Positions 1 through 6,310 are shown, numbered from the stretch's first letter. The stretch is DNA of 22,053 bases from Clostridia bacterium (GCA_028709105.1 JAQVYD010000005.1:10479-32531), one strand, 5' to 3'. The notes: generated by a model from the letters alone, not told the origin. Program-made: numbers and translations.

Positions 1-3
1 ATG

Positions 4-82
4 CATTATGAAAAGACAAAAACAATCCCCGAAAGTGTAGGGAACGACGCCCTCGTCGTTCCGTCATGCATAATTCATAATG
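4..82 (+). repeat. REP-like hairpin (copy 1) framed by a 9-bp inverted repeat
   Basis: GTAG at 37-40 is followed by a perfect hairpin at 41-62 with arms GGAACGACG and CGTCGTTCC around a 4-nt CCCT loop. The hairpin is framed by CATTATGAA (4-12) and its exact inverse TTCATAATG (74-82). A GTAG tetranucleotide 5' of a palindrome is the known signature of REP sequences acted on by RAYT (TnpA-REP, HUH/Y1) transposases. The assignment to that class is inference, since no transposase is in the window. Four further copies lie at 8687, 14671, 14746 and 14826. Confidence 0.8.
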
Positions 83-87
83 AAAAC

Positions 88-129
88 AAAAAAAGAACCA
101 GAGAACGTCTTTCACCTTCTCCGGTTCTT
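88..129 (-). terminator. Intrinsic terminator of the 142-918 gene
   Basis: Read on the minus strand, AAGAACCGGAGAA pairs with TTCTCTGGTTCTT (13 positions, one G-U) across an 11-nt loop and is followed directly by a run of seven T. It begins 12 nt after the stop codon of the cysteine-rich gene, so it ends that transcript. Confidence 0.85.
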
Positions 130-141
130 TTCACCTTAGCA

Positions 142-918
142 TTAAGGTTGAGGTGGCGGACATTGAGCGCAACGTCCCGGTTCTAAATCAGTCTCCTGAC
201 AAAAATCTTCACATTGAGCCTCACGTTCAAAAGGTATGCACGCGCCGGGCAGAATGGGGAAAGGTAATTCAATACATTCTTCCGTACAAGTGGGAATACA
301 AATAATGGAACGGCCTGATTCTAAAGCAAAAAACTCTTTTTCTACCGTAACTTCAATCGCAAAAGGCGGACAAGTACTAGGATAGCTGGACGGACGCGGT
401 ACCACAACAGCACGAATACAATCCAGTTTAATTCTCCTAATACATAAATCTACAGTCTCAGGATTACACAGAACACAGCCCCCATCAATATCCTCGATCG
501 GAATAGCCAATTCCCTAGTAAAACATTCACTAGCCATACCCACTTCTAAACATTTAGCGGCAGGATCAAAAAACTCAAACCAGACGCGCACCTTGTATTT
601 TACCGTAAAAATAATACAGTCACCAGCGCGACGGGGAGACGGGACTCCCGGCGGACAAGGCTCACATCCCACCCCACAAATAACAAAATTACTAACTACA
701 CAATTAATAGGGCAGGCATCTGACGGAACAGGACACCCCTGTTCTGTTTGAAACAAATAATGAAGATCATGAAAACACTTACTTCCGGAAGCACACACCT
801 TTTCCATAATGACAGGAGTACAATTAAACTTCTTCTTAAAACAACGACGCGCTAAAGCTTGTATTTCCGGGTTTTGCCAAACCTCTTTTGCTTTTGCAAC
901 AAAATCCATATTTTCCAA
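142..918 (-). CDS. Cysteine-rich protein of unknown function, possible spore-surface protein
   Basis: A 258-residue protein with 26 cysteines (about 10%) spread over its whole length in CxxC, CxxxC and single positions, ending in a short Pro/Cys tail (CAQCPPPQP). There is no signal peptide or membrane segment. The middle is beta-rich (IIFTVKYKVRVWFEFF), and a conserved-looking VTVEKEF lies about three quarters along. I do not recognise the family. The protein encoded at 2070-2876 shares the layout: a Cys-rich N-terminal part, a beta-rich middle, C-F/L-x-R/H-E-L/F-A and V/I-T-V/I-x-KEF. Start: TTG at 916-918, chosen because an AAGGGGGG ribosome site lies 7 nt upstream; an upstream in-frame TTG (937-939) overlaps that site and the ATG at 907-909 lies 16 nt from it. 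High cysteine, no export signal and a spore-forming host would suit an outer spore coat or exosporium protein, but that is inference only. The gene is monocistronic or follows the CAP gene, and has its own terminator. Confidence 0.75.
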   Translation of the reverse strand: MENMDFVAKAKEVWQNPEIQALARRCFKKKFNCTPVIMEKVCASGSKCFHDLHYLFQTEQGCPVPSDACPINCVVSNFVICGVGCEPCPPGVPSPRRAGDCIIFTVKYKVRVWFEFFDPAAKCLEVGMASECFTRELAIPIEDIDGGCVLCNPETVDLCIRRIKLDCIRAVVVPRPSSYPSTCPPFAIEVTVEKEFFALESGRSIICIPTCTEECIELPFPILPGACIPFEREAQCEDFCQETDLEPGRCAQCPPPQP

Positions 919-925
919 AACGATT

Positions 926-933
926 CCCCCCTT
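926..933 (-). promoter_or_regulatory. Ribosome binding site that fixes a TTG start
   Basis: AAGGGGGG on the minus strand lies 7 nt before TTG (916-918). The same octamer at the same distance precedes the TTG start of the gene at 2978-3280. Confidence 0.75.
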
Positions 934-1046
934 ATCCAAAAATAATTAGAATATGTCTGCTTTATAATATGAACGGGTACTCCGGGGGGTGTCTTGGCTA
1001 CCTAAATTGGACAAAGGAATTTTAAAATCTAAAGCTTGTCCCCTAA

Positions 1047-1697
1047 TTATCCGCCAAAATGTTGGGTAAACATCTTACCATAAGGACCTCCATTTACAAT
1101 TCCAATACCAAAATGCGTGTATTTAGGATTTAAAATGTTTTTACGATGTCCGTCACTTTGCATTAAAGCAGTATGAGCGGCTTGTACACTTTTATTTCCT
1201 GCTAAGTTTTCACCTATATACCTATAATCAGGAGCATATTGACGAATTAAAGCGGCAAAACTTCCTAAAGTCGGAGAAGTATGACTAAAATAATTATTTT
1301 CAAGCATATCTTTACTCTTCGCTCTTGCACTCTGTACCAACCTTGCATCAACTTGCAGAAGAGCTACACCGGCCTTGCCTCTCTCTTGATTAATTAAATT
1401 AAACATCAACTGTTCATCAACCGTTAGGTCAATAACCTCCGAACTTGGAGTTTGATTACCCAAGTCAGGGTCCGCTTCGGGTTGAGAAGCAGGGTCAGAT
1501 TGCGGCTTTGGTTCGGGTTGAGGAGTAAGTTTAGGCTGATTAGTCCAAAACTTAAAGGTTCTTGCATAATTAAAATTATCCCATCCTTTTAAACTAAAAT
1601 AACTCGGTACCGCAGCTTGAGCAACCGGAGCAAAAATTGTTAAAACAAAAAACAACAAAAGGACAAAAGCTAATATTTTACCGGTCTGTCTTGACAT
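1047..1697 (-). CDS. Secreted CAP-domain (SCP/YkwD-like) protein
   Basis: A 216-residue protein. Residues 1-28 are a clear signal peptide (basic start, hydrophobic core, AQA before the likely cleavage at 28/29). A Pro/Gln/Glu-rich linker (about 55-85) leads to a CAP domain (about 92-216). Visible CAP features are FSHTSP (137-142, His139), GENLAG (162-167, Glu163) and SDGHRKNIL (181-189, His184), the positions expected to form the CAP cavity, and a C-terminal FTQHFGG strand. Bacterial members such as YkwD are secreted or wall-associated and their biochemical activity is unsettled; some clostridial and bacillar members are spore-associated. The ATG start has an AAAGGGAGGT site 8 nt upstream. 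It lies between two cysteine-rich genes and is divergent from one of them, which hints at, but does not show, a joint role at the cell or spore surface. Confidence 0.9.
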   Translation of the reverse strand: MSRQTGKILAFVLLLFFVLTIFAPVAQAAVPSYFSLKGWDNFNYARTFKFWTNQPKLTPQPEPKPQSDPASQPEADPDLGNQTPSSEVIDLTVDEQLMFNLINQERGKAGVALLQVDARLVQSARAKSKDMLENNYFSHTSPTLGSFAALIRQYAPDYRYIGENLAGNKSVQAAHTALMQSDGHRKNILNPKYTHFGIGIVNGGPYGKMFTQHFGG

Positions 1698-1770
1698 AAT
1701 TTCTACCTCCCTTTAAAAAAGAATATAATTTAAGATAACATAGGAGATACAAAAAATCAGCCGGTAAATA

Positions 1771-1841
1771 TAGCCATCGAGCACCTTATTTATCTGCTGG
1801 GCAGCGGAAATCGCTTGATAATAATGGCTAATAATTTTTTT
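1771..1841. other. Unassigned paired element with a T-run
   Basis: TAGCCAT-CGAGC (1771-1782) pairs with GCTTG (1813-1817) and ATGGCTA (1824-1830) around a 6-nt bulge. The inside can form either CTGC/GCAG (1794-1804) or AGCG/CGCT (1803-1815), which are mutually exclusive. On the plus strand TTTTTTT follows at 1835-1841, so it could be a terminator reading right. On the minus strand it would lie in the leader of the CAP gene. It does not match any riboswitch consensus that I can recall. Confidence 0.4.
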
Positions 1842-1853
1842 GATTTACTTATA

Positions 1854-1882
1854 TTGAGGAACACATTTTAACATACGATAAT
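1854..1882 (+). promoter_or_regulatory. Sigma-A-like promoter for the 2070-2876 gene
   Basis: TTGAGG (1854-1859) and GATAAT (1877-1882) are separated by exactly 17 nt. The predicted transcript would have a leader of about 180 nt before the ATG at 2070. The -10 region overlaps CATACGATA, which resembles the -10 of the mother-cell sigma factors E and K, but no properly spaced matching -35 is present. Confidence 0.55.
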
Positions 1883-1912
1883 ATAATATAATAAACCAAG
1901 CAAAGGGAGGTT

Positions 1913-2011
1913 ATTTTAAAGGACAAACAAAACTTATCCAACATTATGAATTGGAGTTCAACCCATATAAACAGGATCCTTAGCATAAACTGGAGTCTTG
2001 ACACCAGTTGA
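1913..2011 (+). other. Open leader frame behind a ribosome site that lacks a start codon
   Basis: AAAGGGAGG (1902-1910) is a strong ribosome site, but nothing at normal spacing is ATG, GTG or TTG; the in-frame codons are ATT (1913) and TTA (1916). The frame stays open for 32 codons to TGA at 2009-2011, and contains one ATG (1946), giving a possible 21-residue peptide starting MNWSSTHINR with no ribosome site of its own. It may be a leader peptide whose start has been lost, a rare ATT start, or chance. Confidence 0.25.
1988..2009. repeat. 22-bp near-perfect palindrome in the leader
   Basis: AACTGG-A-GTC-TT-GAC-A-CCAGTT: ten symmetrical positions per arm, with a single A-A mismatch. As RNA it folds to a hairpin closed by a CUUG tetraloop. 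As DNA it could be an operator. It lies about 60 nt before the start of the downstream gene and overlaps the end of the open leader frame. Confidence 0.45.
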
Positions 2012-2069
2012 AGCTTAGAAATTCAAGTGATTTTACAAAATTATCTGATAAAAACAAGGAGGGTTTTTA

Positions 2070-2876
2070 ATGACTATTAACAAAAATGAAGCATTATTAA
2101 CGAAAGAACAACCAATCAAGAATCTTAACGGAGATTTGAATAGTGTCGTATCCTGTGGAACTGGTGCTAATCCAAACTGTAGTGAATGTTGTACCATCTT
2201 TTCAGATGCTACCAAAAGAGCCAGATTTGGTTACCAATTGGAATCTGTAGCTTGTGAATGTCACGACATCTGCGTCCAGGATGTAAAAGACATTTGTGTA
2301 AAGCGTAGAACCTTTAGTACTACAATACCCTGTAGACCTGATGGTAGTACCGGCTGTCGCGGAGGATTCTTGCCCGACGGTGCACCAACGATAAGAAGCT
2401 GGAGGGTTTTATGTGCAGAAGAATGCTTGAGTCCAACATCTGACTGTGATCGCATTAGAAACGAAATAGAATTTGAGATTGTATTGAACTATGGTGAAAA
2501 CCATTTTGGCGTAATAACGCCTAAAGATTCTTTTGATTGCCTCTTTCATGAATTCGCAAGATTCCCCAGCGGTATCCTTTATCCAAATAATACTACGGGT
2601 TTCGGTCAATGGAGAAATGAATTGGCCTTCATTGACGGTTCCTGCAAGGTAATCATTATTGAGAATGTTTTCATTCGAACAGAGGGTAACAACTGTGTGC
2701 TGGTAATTGAATACAAGGTTATTGATAAATTATGGAAACATGAAAATCTGCTGGTATCAGCTCTCCGACCTTATTGGCAAGATGACGAGGGGACAGGACT
2801 TCGCAACATAACTATCAAAAAAGAATTTGAACAAGGTCATCAAATCGGTCCATGTGCAAACGGCCCTTGCTTTTAA
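2070..2876 (+). CDS. Cysteine-rich protein of unknown function, possible spore-surface protein
   Basis: A 268-residue protein with 18 cysteines, dense in residues 29-130 (including CSECC and CECHDIC) and at the extreme C-terminus (CANGPCF). The middle and C-terminal parts look beta-rich, with alternating hydrophobics such as CKVIIIENVFIRTEGNN and CVLVIEYKVIDKLW, followed by ITIKKEF. There is no signal peptide and no membrane helix. The family is not recognised. It resembles the 142-918 product in architecture and in short matching motifs (DCLFHEFA against ECFTRELA; ITIKKEF against VTVEKEF), so the two may be distant paralogues. The ATG start has a GGAGGG site 6 nt upstream. It is the only confident plus-strand gene in the window, with its own promoter and strong terminator. 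A role in a disulphide-linked coat or exosporium layer is a guess from composition and host. Confidence 0.8.
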   Translation: MTINKNEALLTKEQPIKNLNGDLNSVVSCGTGANPNCSECCTIFSDATKRARFGYQLESVACECHDICVQDVKDICVKRRTFSTTIPCRPDGSTGCRGGFLPDGAPTIRSWRVLCAEECLSPTSDCDRIRNEIEFEIVLNYGENHFGVITPKDSFDCLFHEFARFPSGILYPNNTTGFGQWRNELAFIDGSCKVIIIENVFIRTEGNNCVLVIEYKVIDKLWKHENLLVSALRPYWQDDEGTGLRNITIKKEFEQGHQIGPCANGPCF

Positions 2877-2920
2877 GAATTCTTGGTGATAATGAAGAAA
2901 AACATACCTAATTATACGCG

Positions 2921-2953
2921 GAAGGGCCCAATATTGGGCCCTTCCCTTCTTTT
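2921..2953 (+). terminator. Strong intrinsic terminator
   Basis: A perfect 24-nt palindrome at 2921-2944 (arms GAAGGGCCCAAT / ATTGGGCCCTTC) is followed by CCTTCTTTT. It lies 44 nt after the stop of the plus-strand gene. On the minus strand it lacks a good T-run, so it mainly serves the plus strand. Confidence 0.85.
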
Positions 2954-2977
2954 AAGCCAGAAAGTATAAGCTTTGAC

Positions 2978-3280
2978 CTAATCCTCCGGAGATTGATTTT
3001 TTATCGTCTTTGCCACCATTAATAACAACGCTAAACGATCTAATTTCTCTTCTATACCGTCTAGACGAGTTGTTATTTCTTGCATTAAAAATTCCTGCTT
3101 TTTGTTTTCTTCCCCTGATTTCGGATTATTCCAATAAATAGTTTTGCTATATGTTTTATAAACCGGATTGCTTTTTTGCTCCTCCAATTTTTTTAATTCA
3201 ACTAAAAGGTCTCTACTCTGCTGTTCTTTTTCATCAACTAATACTTCTTGATTAGAATTTTCCGATGTTTCCCTATCCAA
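2978..3280 (-). CDS. Small charged coiled-coil protein, unknown function
   Basis: A 100-residue hydrophilic protein. Residues about 14-36 are an acidic/basic helix (VDEKEQ...LKKLEEQK). The middle has a Tyr-rich stretch (VYKTYSKTIYWNN, 40-52), and residues 62-90 form a second amphipathic helix with heptad-like spacing (ITTRLDGIEEKLDRLALLL). There is no cysteine, signal peptide or clear membrane span. I do not recognise the family. TTG at 3278-3280 is taken as the start because AAGGGGGG lies exactly 7 nt upstream; the longer frame to 3328 would run through that site. It reads the same way as the MFS gene 183 nt upstream, but a terminator-like hairpin lies between them. It has the same ribosome site and start arrangement as the cysteine-rich gene at 142-918. 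Confidence 0.65.
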   Translation of the reverse strand: MDRETSENSNQEVLVDEKEQQSRDLLVELKKLEEQKSNPVYKTYSKTIYWNNPKSGEENKKQEFLMQEITTRLDGIEEKLDRLALLLMVAKTIKNQSPED

Positions 3281-3287
3281 GATTATT

Positions 3288-3295
3288 CCCCCCTT
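3288..3295 (-). promoter_or_regulatory. Ribosome binding site that fixes a TTG start
   Basis: AAGGGGGG on the minus strand, 7 nt before TTG (3278-3280). It excludes the longer in-frame start at 3328. Confidence 0.75.
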
Positions 3296-3318
3296 CTGAT
3301 GAAATATTAAGTAATCAT

Positions 3319-3345
3319 AAAAATACACGTCCTCATGTGACGTGT
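3319..3345 (-). terminator. Terminator-like hairpin after the MFS gene
   Basis: On the minus strand ACACGTC pairs with GACGTGT over a 7-nt loop (3325-3345), then A and five T (3319-3323). It lies about 120 nt after the MFS stop and 38 nt before the coiled-coil gene. It could end MFS transcription or act as an attenuator in the leader of the small gene. Confidence 0.45.
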
Positions 3346-3373
3346 TCCTATCACCTAAAAAACTTCTCAGGAC

Positions 3374-3393
3374 ATACCAATTAACGTTGGTAT
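3374..3393. promoter_or_regulatory. Inverted repeat, candidate operator
   Basis: ATACCAA and TTGGTAT (perfect 7-bp arms, 6-nt centre) lie in the gap between the MFS gene and the coiled-coil gene. On the minus strand a weak TTGATA (3415-3420) lies about 20 nt upstream, so the palindrome would cover the -10 region of a possible promoter. The binding protein is unknown. Confidence 0.35.
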
Positions 3394-3463
3394 AATTACT
3401 GAAAGGATACCATTTATCAACATCTTATGTAAGTTTTAAAAAAAGGTGATAAAAAATCGATAC

Positions 3464-4849
3464 TTAATTGCTCTCTTTATCTTCTTTTCTCGCTAGCTCT
3501 CCCCTCGCCAAAGAAGCAAAAACACCACCACAGCAAATGAGCGCAAAAACAAAAAAAGATACGCGCATACTTTTAGTAAAAAGCCCCCCATAAATAGGGC
3601 TAAGGCTCACCTTACCCAAATAATGTGTCGTGATTAACGTCATCAAGACCATACTAAGACACTGTCCAATCAGCCTCATTGTGCCTAAAACGGCTGAAGC
3701 CACTCCGTATTCCTTTTTCTCCACCGAACTCATGATCGCATTATTATTGGGCGCAGCGAAAAAGGCAAAACCTATGCCTAAAAGAGCTAAATTAATAATC
3801 AAAAACCATAAAGCGGTTTGTGCCGAAAGGAAAGAAAAAACGAAAAGCCCGATCGTTGTCATGGTCATCCCCACAGAAGCTACAATCCGCGGTTCTACCC
3901 GATCTGAAAGCCTTCCCGCAAAAGGCGAAAACAGCGCCTGCAAGACCGGCTGAGACAAGAGAATCAAACCGGCAAATTGTGAATCAACACCCCTGACAAC
4001 TTGCAGGTAAATGGAAATAAGAAAGCCTACCGCATAAGTAGCACTGTAATTAATCAAAGCCGCTAAATTGGAAAAGGCAAAAGCCACATTTTTCTTGAAA
4101 AGCCCTAAATGAATAAGGGGAAACTTCCGACGCAGCTCATAAAAGACAAAACAAACCAACATCAAGAACCCTAAGATAAAAAGATAAAGAGCACCTTCCC
4201 ACCTAACCAAAGAGGAAGCACCATACATAAACACTAACAATCCTGTCCCATATAAGAAGGCACCTTTGCCATCAAATTTTTCCTCAGCAGCCCCAAACCA
4301 TTCCCCACTCATGTATCGCAAGAGAAAATAAAGAGCAACAATTCCTCCCACTGATGCCAGAAAAAAAATGCAGGACCAGCCTAAATACTGATTAATCACT
4401 CCTCCCAAAACAGGACCTAAAGACAGCCCTGTATAAACAGAAGCGGAATTAATCCCTAAAACTCTGCCCCTTTCCTGTGGAGAAAAAGTTAGGGTTAAAA
4501 TCGGGATGGCCGTAGCATAAATCATCGCCGCACTTATTCCCTGCACAATACGAAAAGCAAGCAAAGAAGGCAGGGACCAAGATAATCCACAAAAGAGAGA
4601 AGTTAAAGTAAACAGCAGCACTCCGCCGATGAGAATCTTTTTTCTCCCCACGAGATCACTTAACCTACCCCACGGCAGCAAAAAAACTGCTGAAGCCAAA
4701 AGGTAACTAGTCGTAACCCAACTTAATAAATAAACATCACTGGCAAATTGCTGTCCAATCGTCGGAATAGCTAAATTAAGAGCACTTGACATAAAGGGAG
4801 TCAAAAAAGAAGCGGCTGTTGTCGCAATTAATGTATATTTCTTCGTCAA
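3464..4849 (-). CDS. MFS drug-efflux-type transporter, 14-TM (DHA2/EmrB-QacA-like)
   Basis: A 461-residue integral membrane protein, probably a proton-coupled exporter of toxic small molecules; the substrate is not predictable. Fourteen hydrophobic segments can be counted, fitting the 14-TM DHA2 group. The MFS loop 2-3 motif A is seen as GRLSDLVGRKK (61-71) and the antiporter motif C in TM5 as GLSLGPVLGGVI. A basic RxSDRVEPR loop marks the second half. I start it at TTG 4847-4849 (MTKKYTLIATTAASFL), because GAGGTG lies 5 nt upstream and family members typically begin a few residues before TM1; the longer frame to 4885 adds 12 poorly supported residues. It stands alone, 156 nt downstream of ylmC. 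No regulator gene adjoins it. Confidence 0.9.
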   Translation of the reverse strand: MTKKYTLIATTAASFLTPFMSSALNLAIPTIGQQFASDVYLLSWVTTSYLLASAVFLLPWGRLSDLVGRKKILIGGVLLFTLTSLFCGLSWSLPSLLAFRIVQGISAAMIYATAIPILTLTFSPQERGRVLGINSASVYTGLSLGPVLGGVINQYLGWSCIFFLASVGGIVALYFLLRYMSGEWFGAAEEKFDGKGAFLYGTGLLVFMYGASSLVRWEGALYLFILGFLMLVCFVFYELRRKFPLIHLGLFKKNVAFAFSNLAALINYSATYAVGFLISIYLQVVRGVDSQFAGLILLSQPVLQALFSPFAGRLSDRVEPRIVASVGMTMTTIGLFVFSFLSAQTALWFLIINLALLGIGFAFFAAPNNNAIMSSVEKKEYGVASAVLGTMRLIGQCLSMVLMTLITTHYLGKVSLSPIYGGLFTKSMRVSFFVFALICCGGVFASLARGELARKEDKESN

Positions 4850-4854
4850 AAAAA

Positions 4855-4860
4855 CACCTC
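4855..4860 (-). promoter_or_regulatory. Ribosome binding site for the MFS gene
   Basis: GAGGTG on the minus strand, 5 nt before the TTG at 4847-4849. It supports the shorter MFS start. Confidence 0.6.
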
Positions 4861-5005
4861 GATTCATTATTATGAACATTGCCATATCTCAATTCTATCA
4901 ACTATGCCATAGATATAATCTTAAATTTTCGGTAGATACTAATAAATCCGACATAAGCAGCTTCTTTAATTTTAATAACTATCTGTGGGGCGGTCAATGG
5001 GTAAA

Positions 5006-5278
5006 TCATGTTTTTAAAAAATCTGTTTGCTGCTGACTAGGCAAATCAACCAGAAGAACATCAACTCCAATCCGCTTGATTTTTTCCCACGGTACGATCA
5101 AATCATCACTTCTTCCGAATATACCTAAAATTCTTCCTACCGTATAATTCGGCATAACTAAAGCCTGAATTGCTCCTTTTTCCAAATCCAGTTCAATATC
5201 TTTAATCGGTCCGAGACGCCGGCCATCATTTATATTAATAATTTCCAAGTCGCGTAAATCAGAAACCTTAAGCAACAT
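5006..5278 (-). CDS. ylmC: YlmC/YmxH-family PRC-barrel protein
   Basis: A 90-residue protein consisting of one PRC-barrel-like domain: LKVSDLRDLEIININDGRRL (3-22), GPIKDIELDLEKGAIQALVM (23-42), a GRILGIFGR turn (48-56) and DLIVPWEKIKRIGVDVLLVD (59-78). Family members are annotated as sporulation-associated (YlmC/YmxH) and usually lie next to sporulation or division genes. Their molecular role is not established; PRC barrels usually bind partners such as RNA or proteins. The start is ATG at 5276-5278, preceded by AGGAGGG about 5 nt upstream; the longer frame has no ribosome site. It follows sigG by 129 nt in the same direction, an arrangement seen in other spore-forming Clostridia. Confidence 0.85.
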   Translation of the reverse strand: MLLKVSDLRDLEIININDGRRLGPIKDIELDLEKGAIQALVMPNYTVGRILGIFGRSDDLIVPWEKIKRIGVDVLLVDLPSQQQTDFLKT

Positions 5279-5407
5279 AAAAAGCCCTCCTCTTCCTTGA
5301 TAATACATTTATATGAATCCCGTCCTTACTTAATACCCAAGTAATTTTGGCAAAGGCGAAGACTCATAAATAACCAACAGAGAAGGGCCATAAATCTTGT
5401 GCCGCTC

Positions 5408-6181
5408 TTACATATATTTACGCATAAGGTGTAAAGCCGCTTTTTCCAAGCGTGATACCTGAGCTTGAGAGATACCGATTTCCTCAGCGACCTCCATTTG
5501 TGTTTTTCCCTCAAAAAAACGTAATGTTAAAATATGCTTTTCCCGCTCATTAAGCTTACTCATCGCTTCTTTAACACAGATTGTTTCTAACCAATTAACA
5601 TCTGCATTTTTCTCATCACCAATTTGATCCATGACATAAATAGGATCTCCGCCATCATGATAAATAGGTTCAAACAAGGAAACCGGCTCCTGAATCGCAT
5701 CAAGGGCAAAGACGATTTCCTCCCTGGGAATATTTAATTCCTCAGCTATTTCATTAATGGAAGGCTCCCGAGAATTTCTATTCACCAGATTATCTCTAAC
5801 CTGTAGTGCTTTATAAGCTATATCGCGTAAAGAACGGCTGACCCTAATGGGATTATTATCCCTTAAATATCTTCTAATTTCTCCGATAATCATGGGTACC
5901 GCATAAGTGGAAAACTTTACATTCTGTGCCAAATCAAAATTATCAATAGCTTTCATTAAACCAATACAACCTACTTGAAAAAGATCATCAACATATTCGC
6001 CACGATTAGTAAAACGCTGAATTACACTTAAGACCAGACGTAAATTACCATTAACCAATTCTTCACGAGCCAAAAAATCACCCTGCTGCACCTTTTGAAA
6101 AAGCTCCCGCATTACAGCGTTCTTTAAAACCGGTAATTTAGCGGTATTTACTCCACAGATTTCTACTTTATTAATAATCAT
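5408..6181 (-). CDS. sigG: RNA polymerase sporulation sigma factor G
   Basis: A 257-residue sigma-70-family factor of the late forespore. The N-terminus MIINKVEICGVNTAKLPVL has the VEICGV segment typical of SigG. Region 2 is nearly invariant (LVNGNLRLVLSVIQRF, DLFQVGCIGLMKAIDNFD, FSTYAVPMIIGEIRRYLRD), followed by NPIRVSRSLRDIAYKALQVR, region 3 and the region 4 helix-turn-helix (KTQMEVAEEIGISQAQVSRL). The length fits the 260-residue Bacillus protein. ATG at 6179-6181 is chosen because CAGGAGG lies 6 nt upstream; the longer frame (to 6208) starts before that site. A consensus sigma-F promoter precedes it (6216-6245), so expression in the forespore by SigF is expected. An acetyltransferase with a terminator separates it from sigE, so it is a separate transcript. 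Confidence 0.98.
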   Translation of the reverse strand: MIINKVEICGVNTAKLPVLKNAVMRELFQKVQQGDFLAREELVNGNLRLVLSVIQRFTNRGEYVDDLFQVGCIGLMKAIDNFDLAQNVKFSTYAVPMIIGEIRRYLRDNNPIRVSRSLRDIAYKALQVRDNLVNRNSREPSINEIAEELNIPREEIVFALDAIQEPVSLFEPIYHDGGDPIYVMDQIGDEKNADVNWLETICVKEAMSKLNEREKHILTLRFFEGKTQMEVAEEIGISQAQVSRLEKAALHLMRKYM

Positions 6182-6215
6182 TTTTGCCTCCTGAGAAAGT
6201 TTCCGCAACTAACAA

Positions 6216-6245
6216 CATTATTACCGCTATAAAAAGCAAATATAC
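6216..6245 (-). promoter_or_regulatory. Sigma-F promoter of sigG
   Basis: On the minus strand, GTATA (6241-6245), a 15-nt spacer and GGTAATAATG (6216-6225) match the Bacillus sigma-F consensus GYATA-N15-GGNRANANTR at every defined position. It lies 34 nt before the sigG start. SigF control of sigG is established in Bacillus subtilis. Confidence 0.85.
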
Positions 6246-6284
6246 CGTTTAAAATCTTGATAGTTGGGAACATCCGGCGAGGAC

Positions 6285-6307
6285 AAAAAAAAAGAGTCCG
6301 CAGACTC
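6285..6307 (-). terminator. Intrinsic terminator of the acetyltransferase gene
   Basis: On the minus strand, GAGTC-TGCG-GACTC is followed immediately by a run of nine T. It begins 3 nt after the stop codon of the acetyltransferase and lies upstream of the sigG promoter, insulating the two. Confidence 0.85.
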
Positions 6308-6310
6308 CTC

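Larger units (their letters stand above)
1698..2069. other. 372-nt divergent intergenic region
   Basis: This gap separates the divergent CAP gene (minus) and cysteine-rich gene (plus). It holds, in order, the CAP gene's ribosome site (about 1706-1715), a paired element at 1771-1841, a sigma-A-like promoter at 1854-1882 facing right, a good ribosome site with no start codon at 1902-1910, an open frame at 1913-2011, a palindrome at 1988-2009 and the ribosome site GGAGGG at 2058-2063. No convincing promoter for the CAP gene could be picked. Confidence 0.7.

Noticed and set aside
1..186. Open frame on the plus strand at the left edge
   Set aside because: It crosses REP copy 1 and a terminator and overlaps the end of the Cys-rich gene on the other strand.
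1011..1042. GGACAA...TTGTCC inverted repeat after the CAP gene
   Set aside because: Only 6-bp arms with a long AT-rich centre and no T-run; not convincing as a terminator.
1771..1841. Known riboswitch (c-di-GMP, TPP, SAM, THF or fluoride class)
   Set aside because: None of the conserved core sequences that I know for these classes is present on either strand.
1872..1880. CATACGATA as a sigma-K or sigma-E -10 element
   Set aside because: No AC at 16-17 nt for sigma-K, and the sigma-E-like ATATT is one nucleotide out of range. The sigma-A reading with 17-nt spacing is better, though a mother-cell promoter is not excluded.
3630..3953. Plus-strand open frame of 107 codons
   Set aside because: It is the antisense shadow of the MFS transporter, without a ribosome site.
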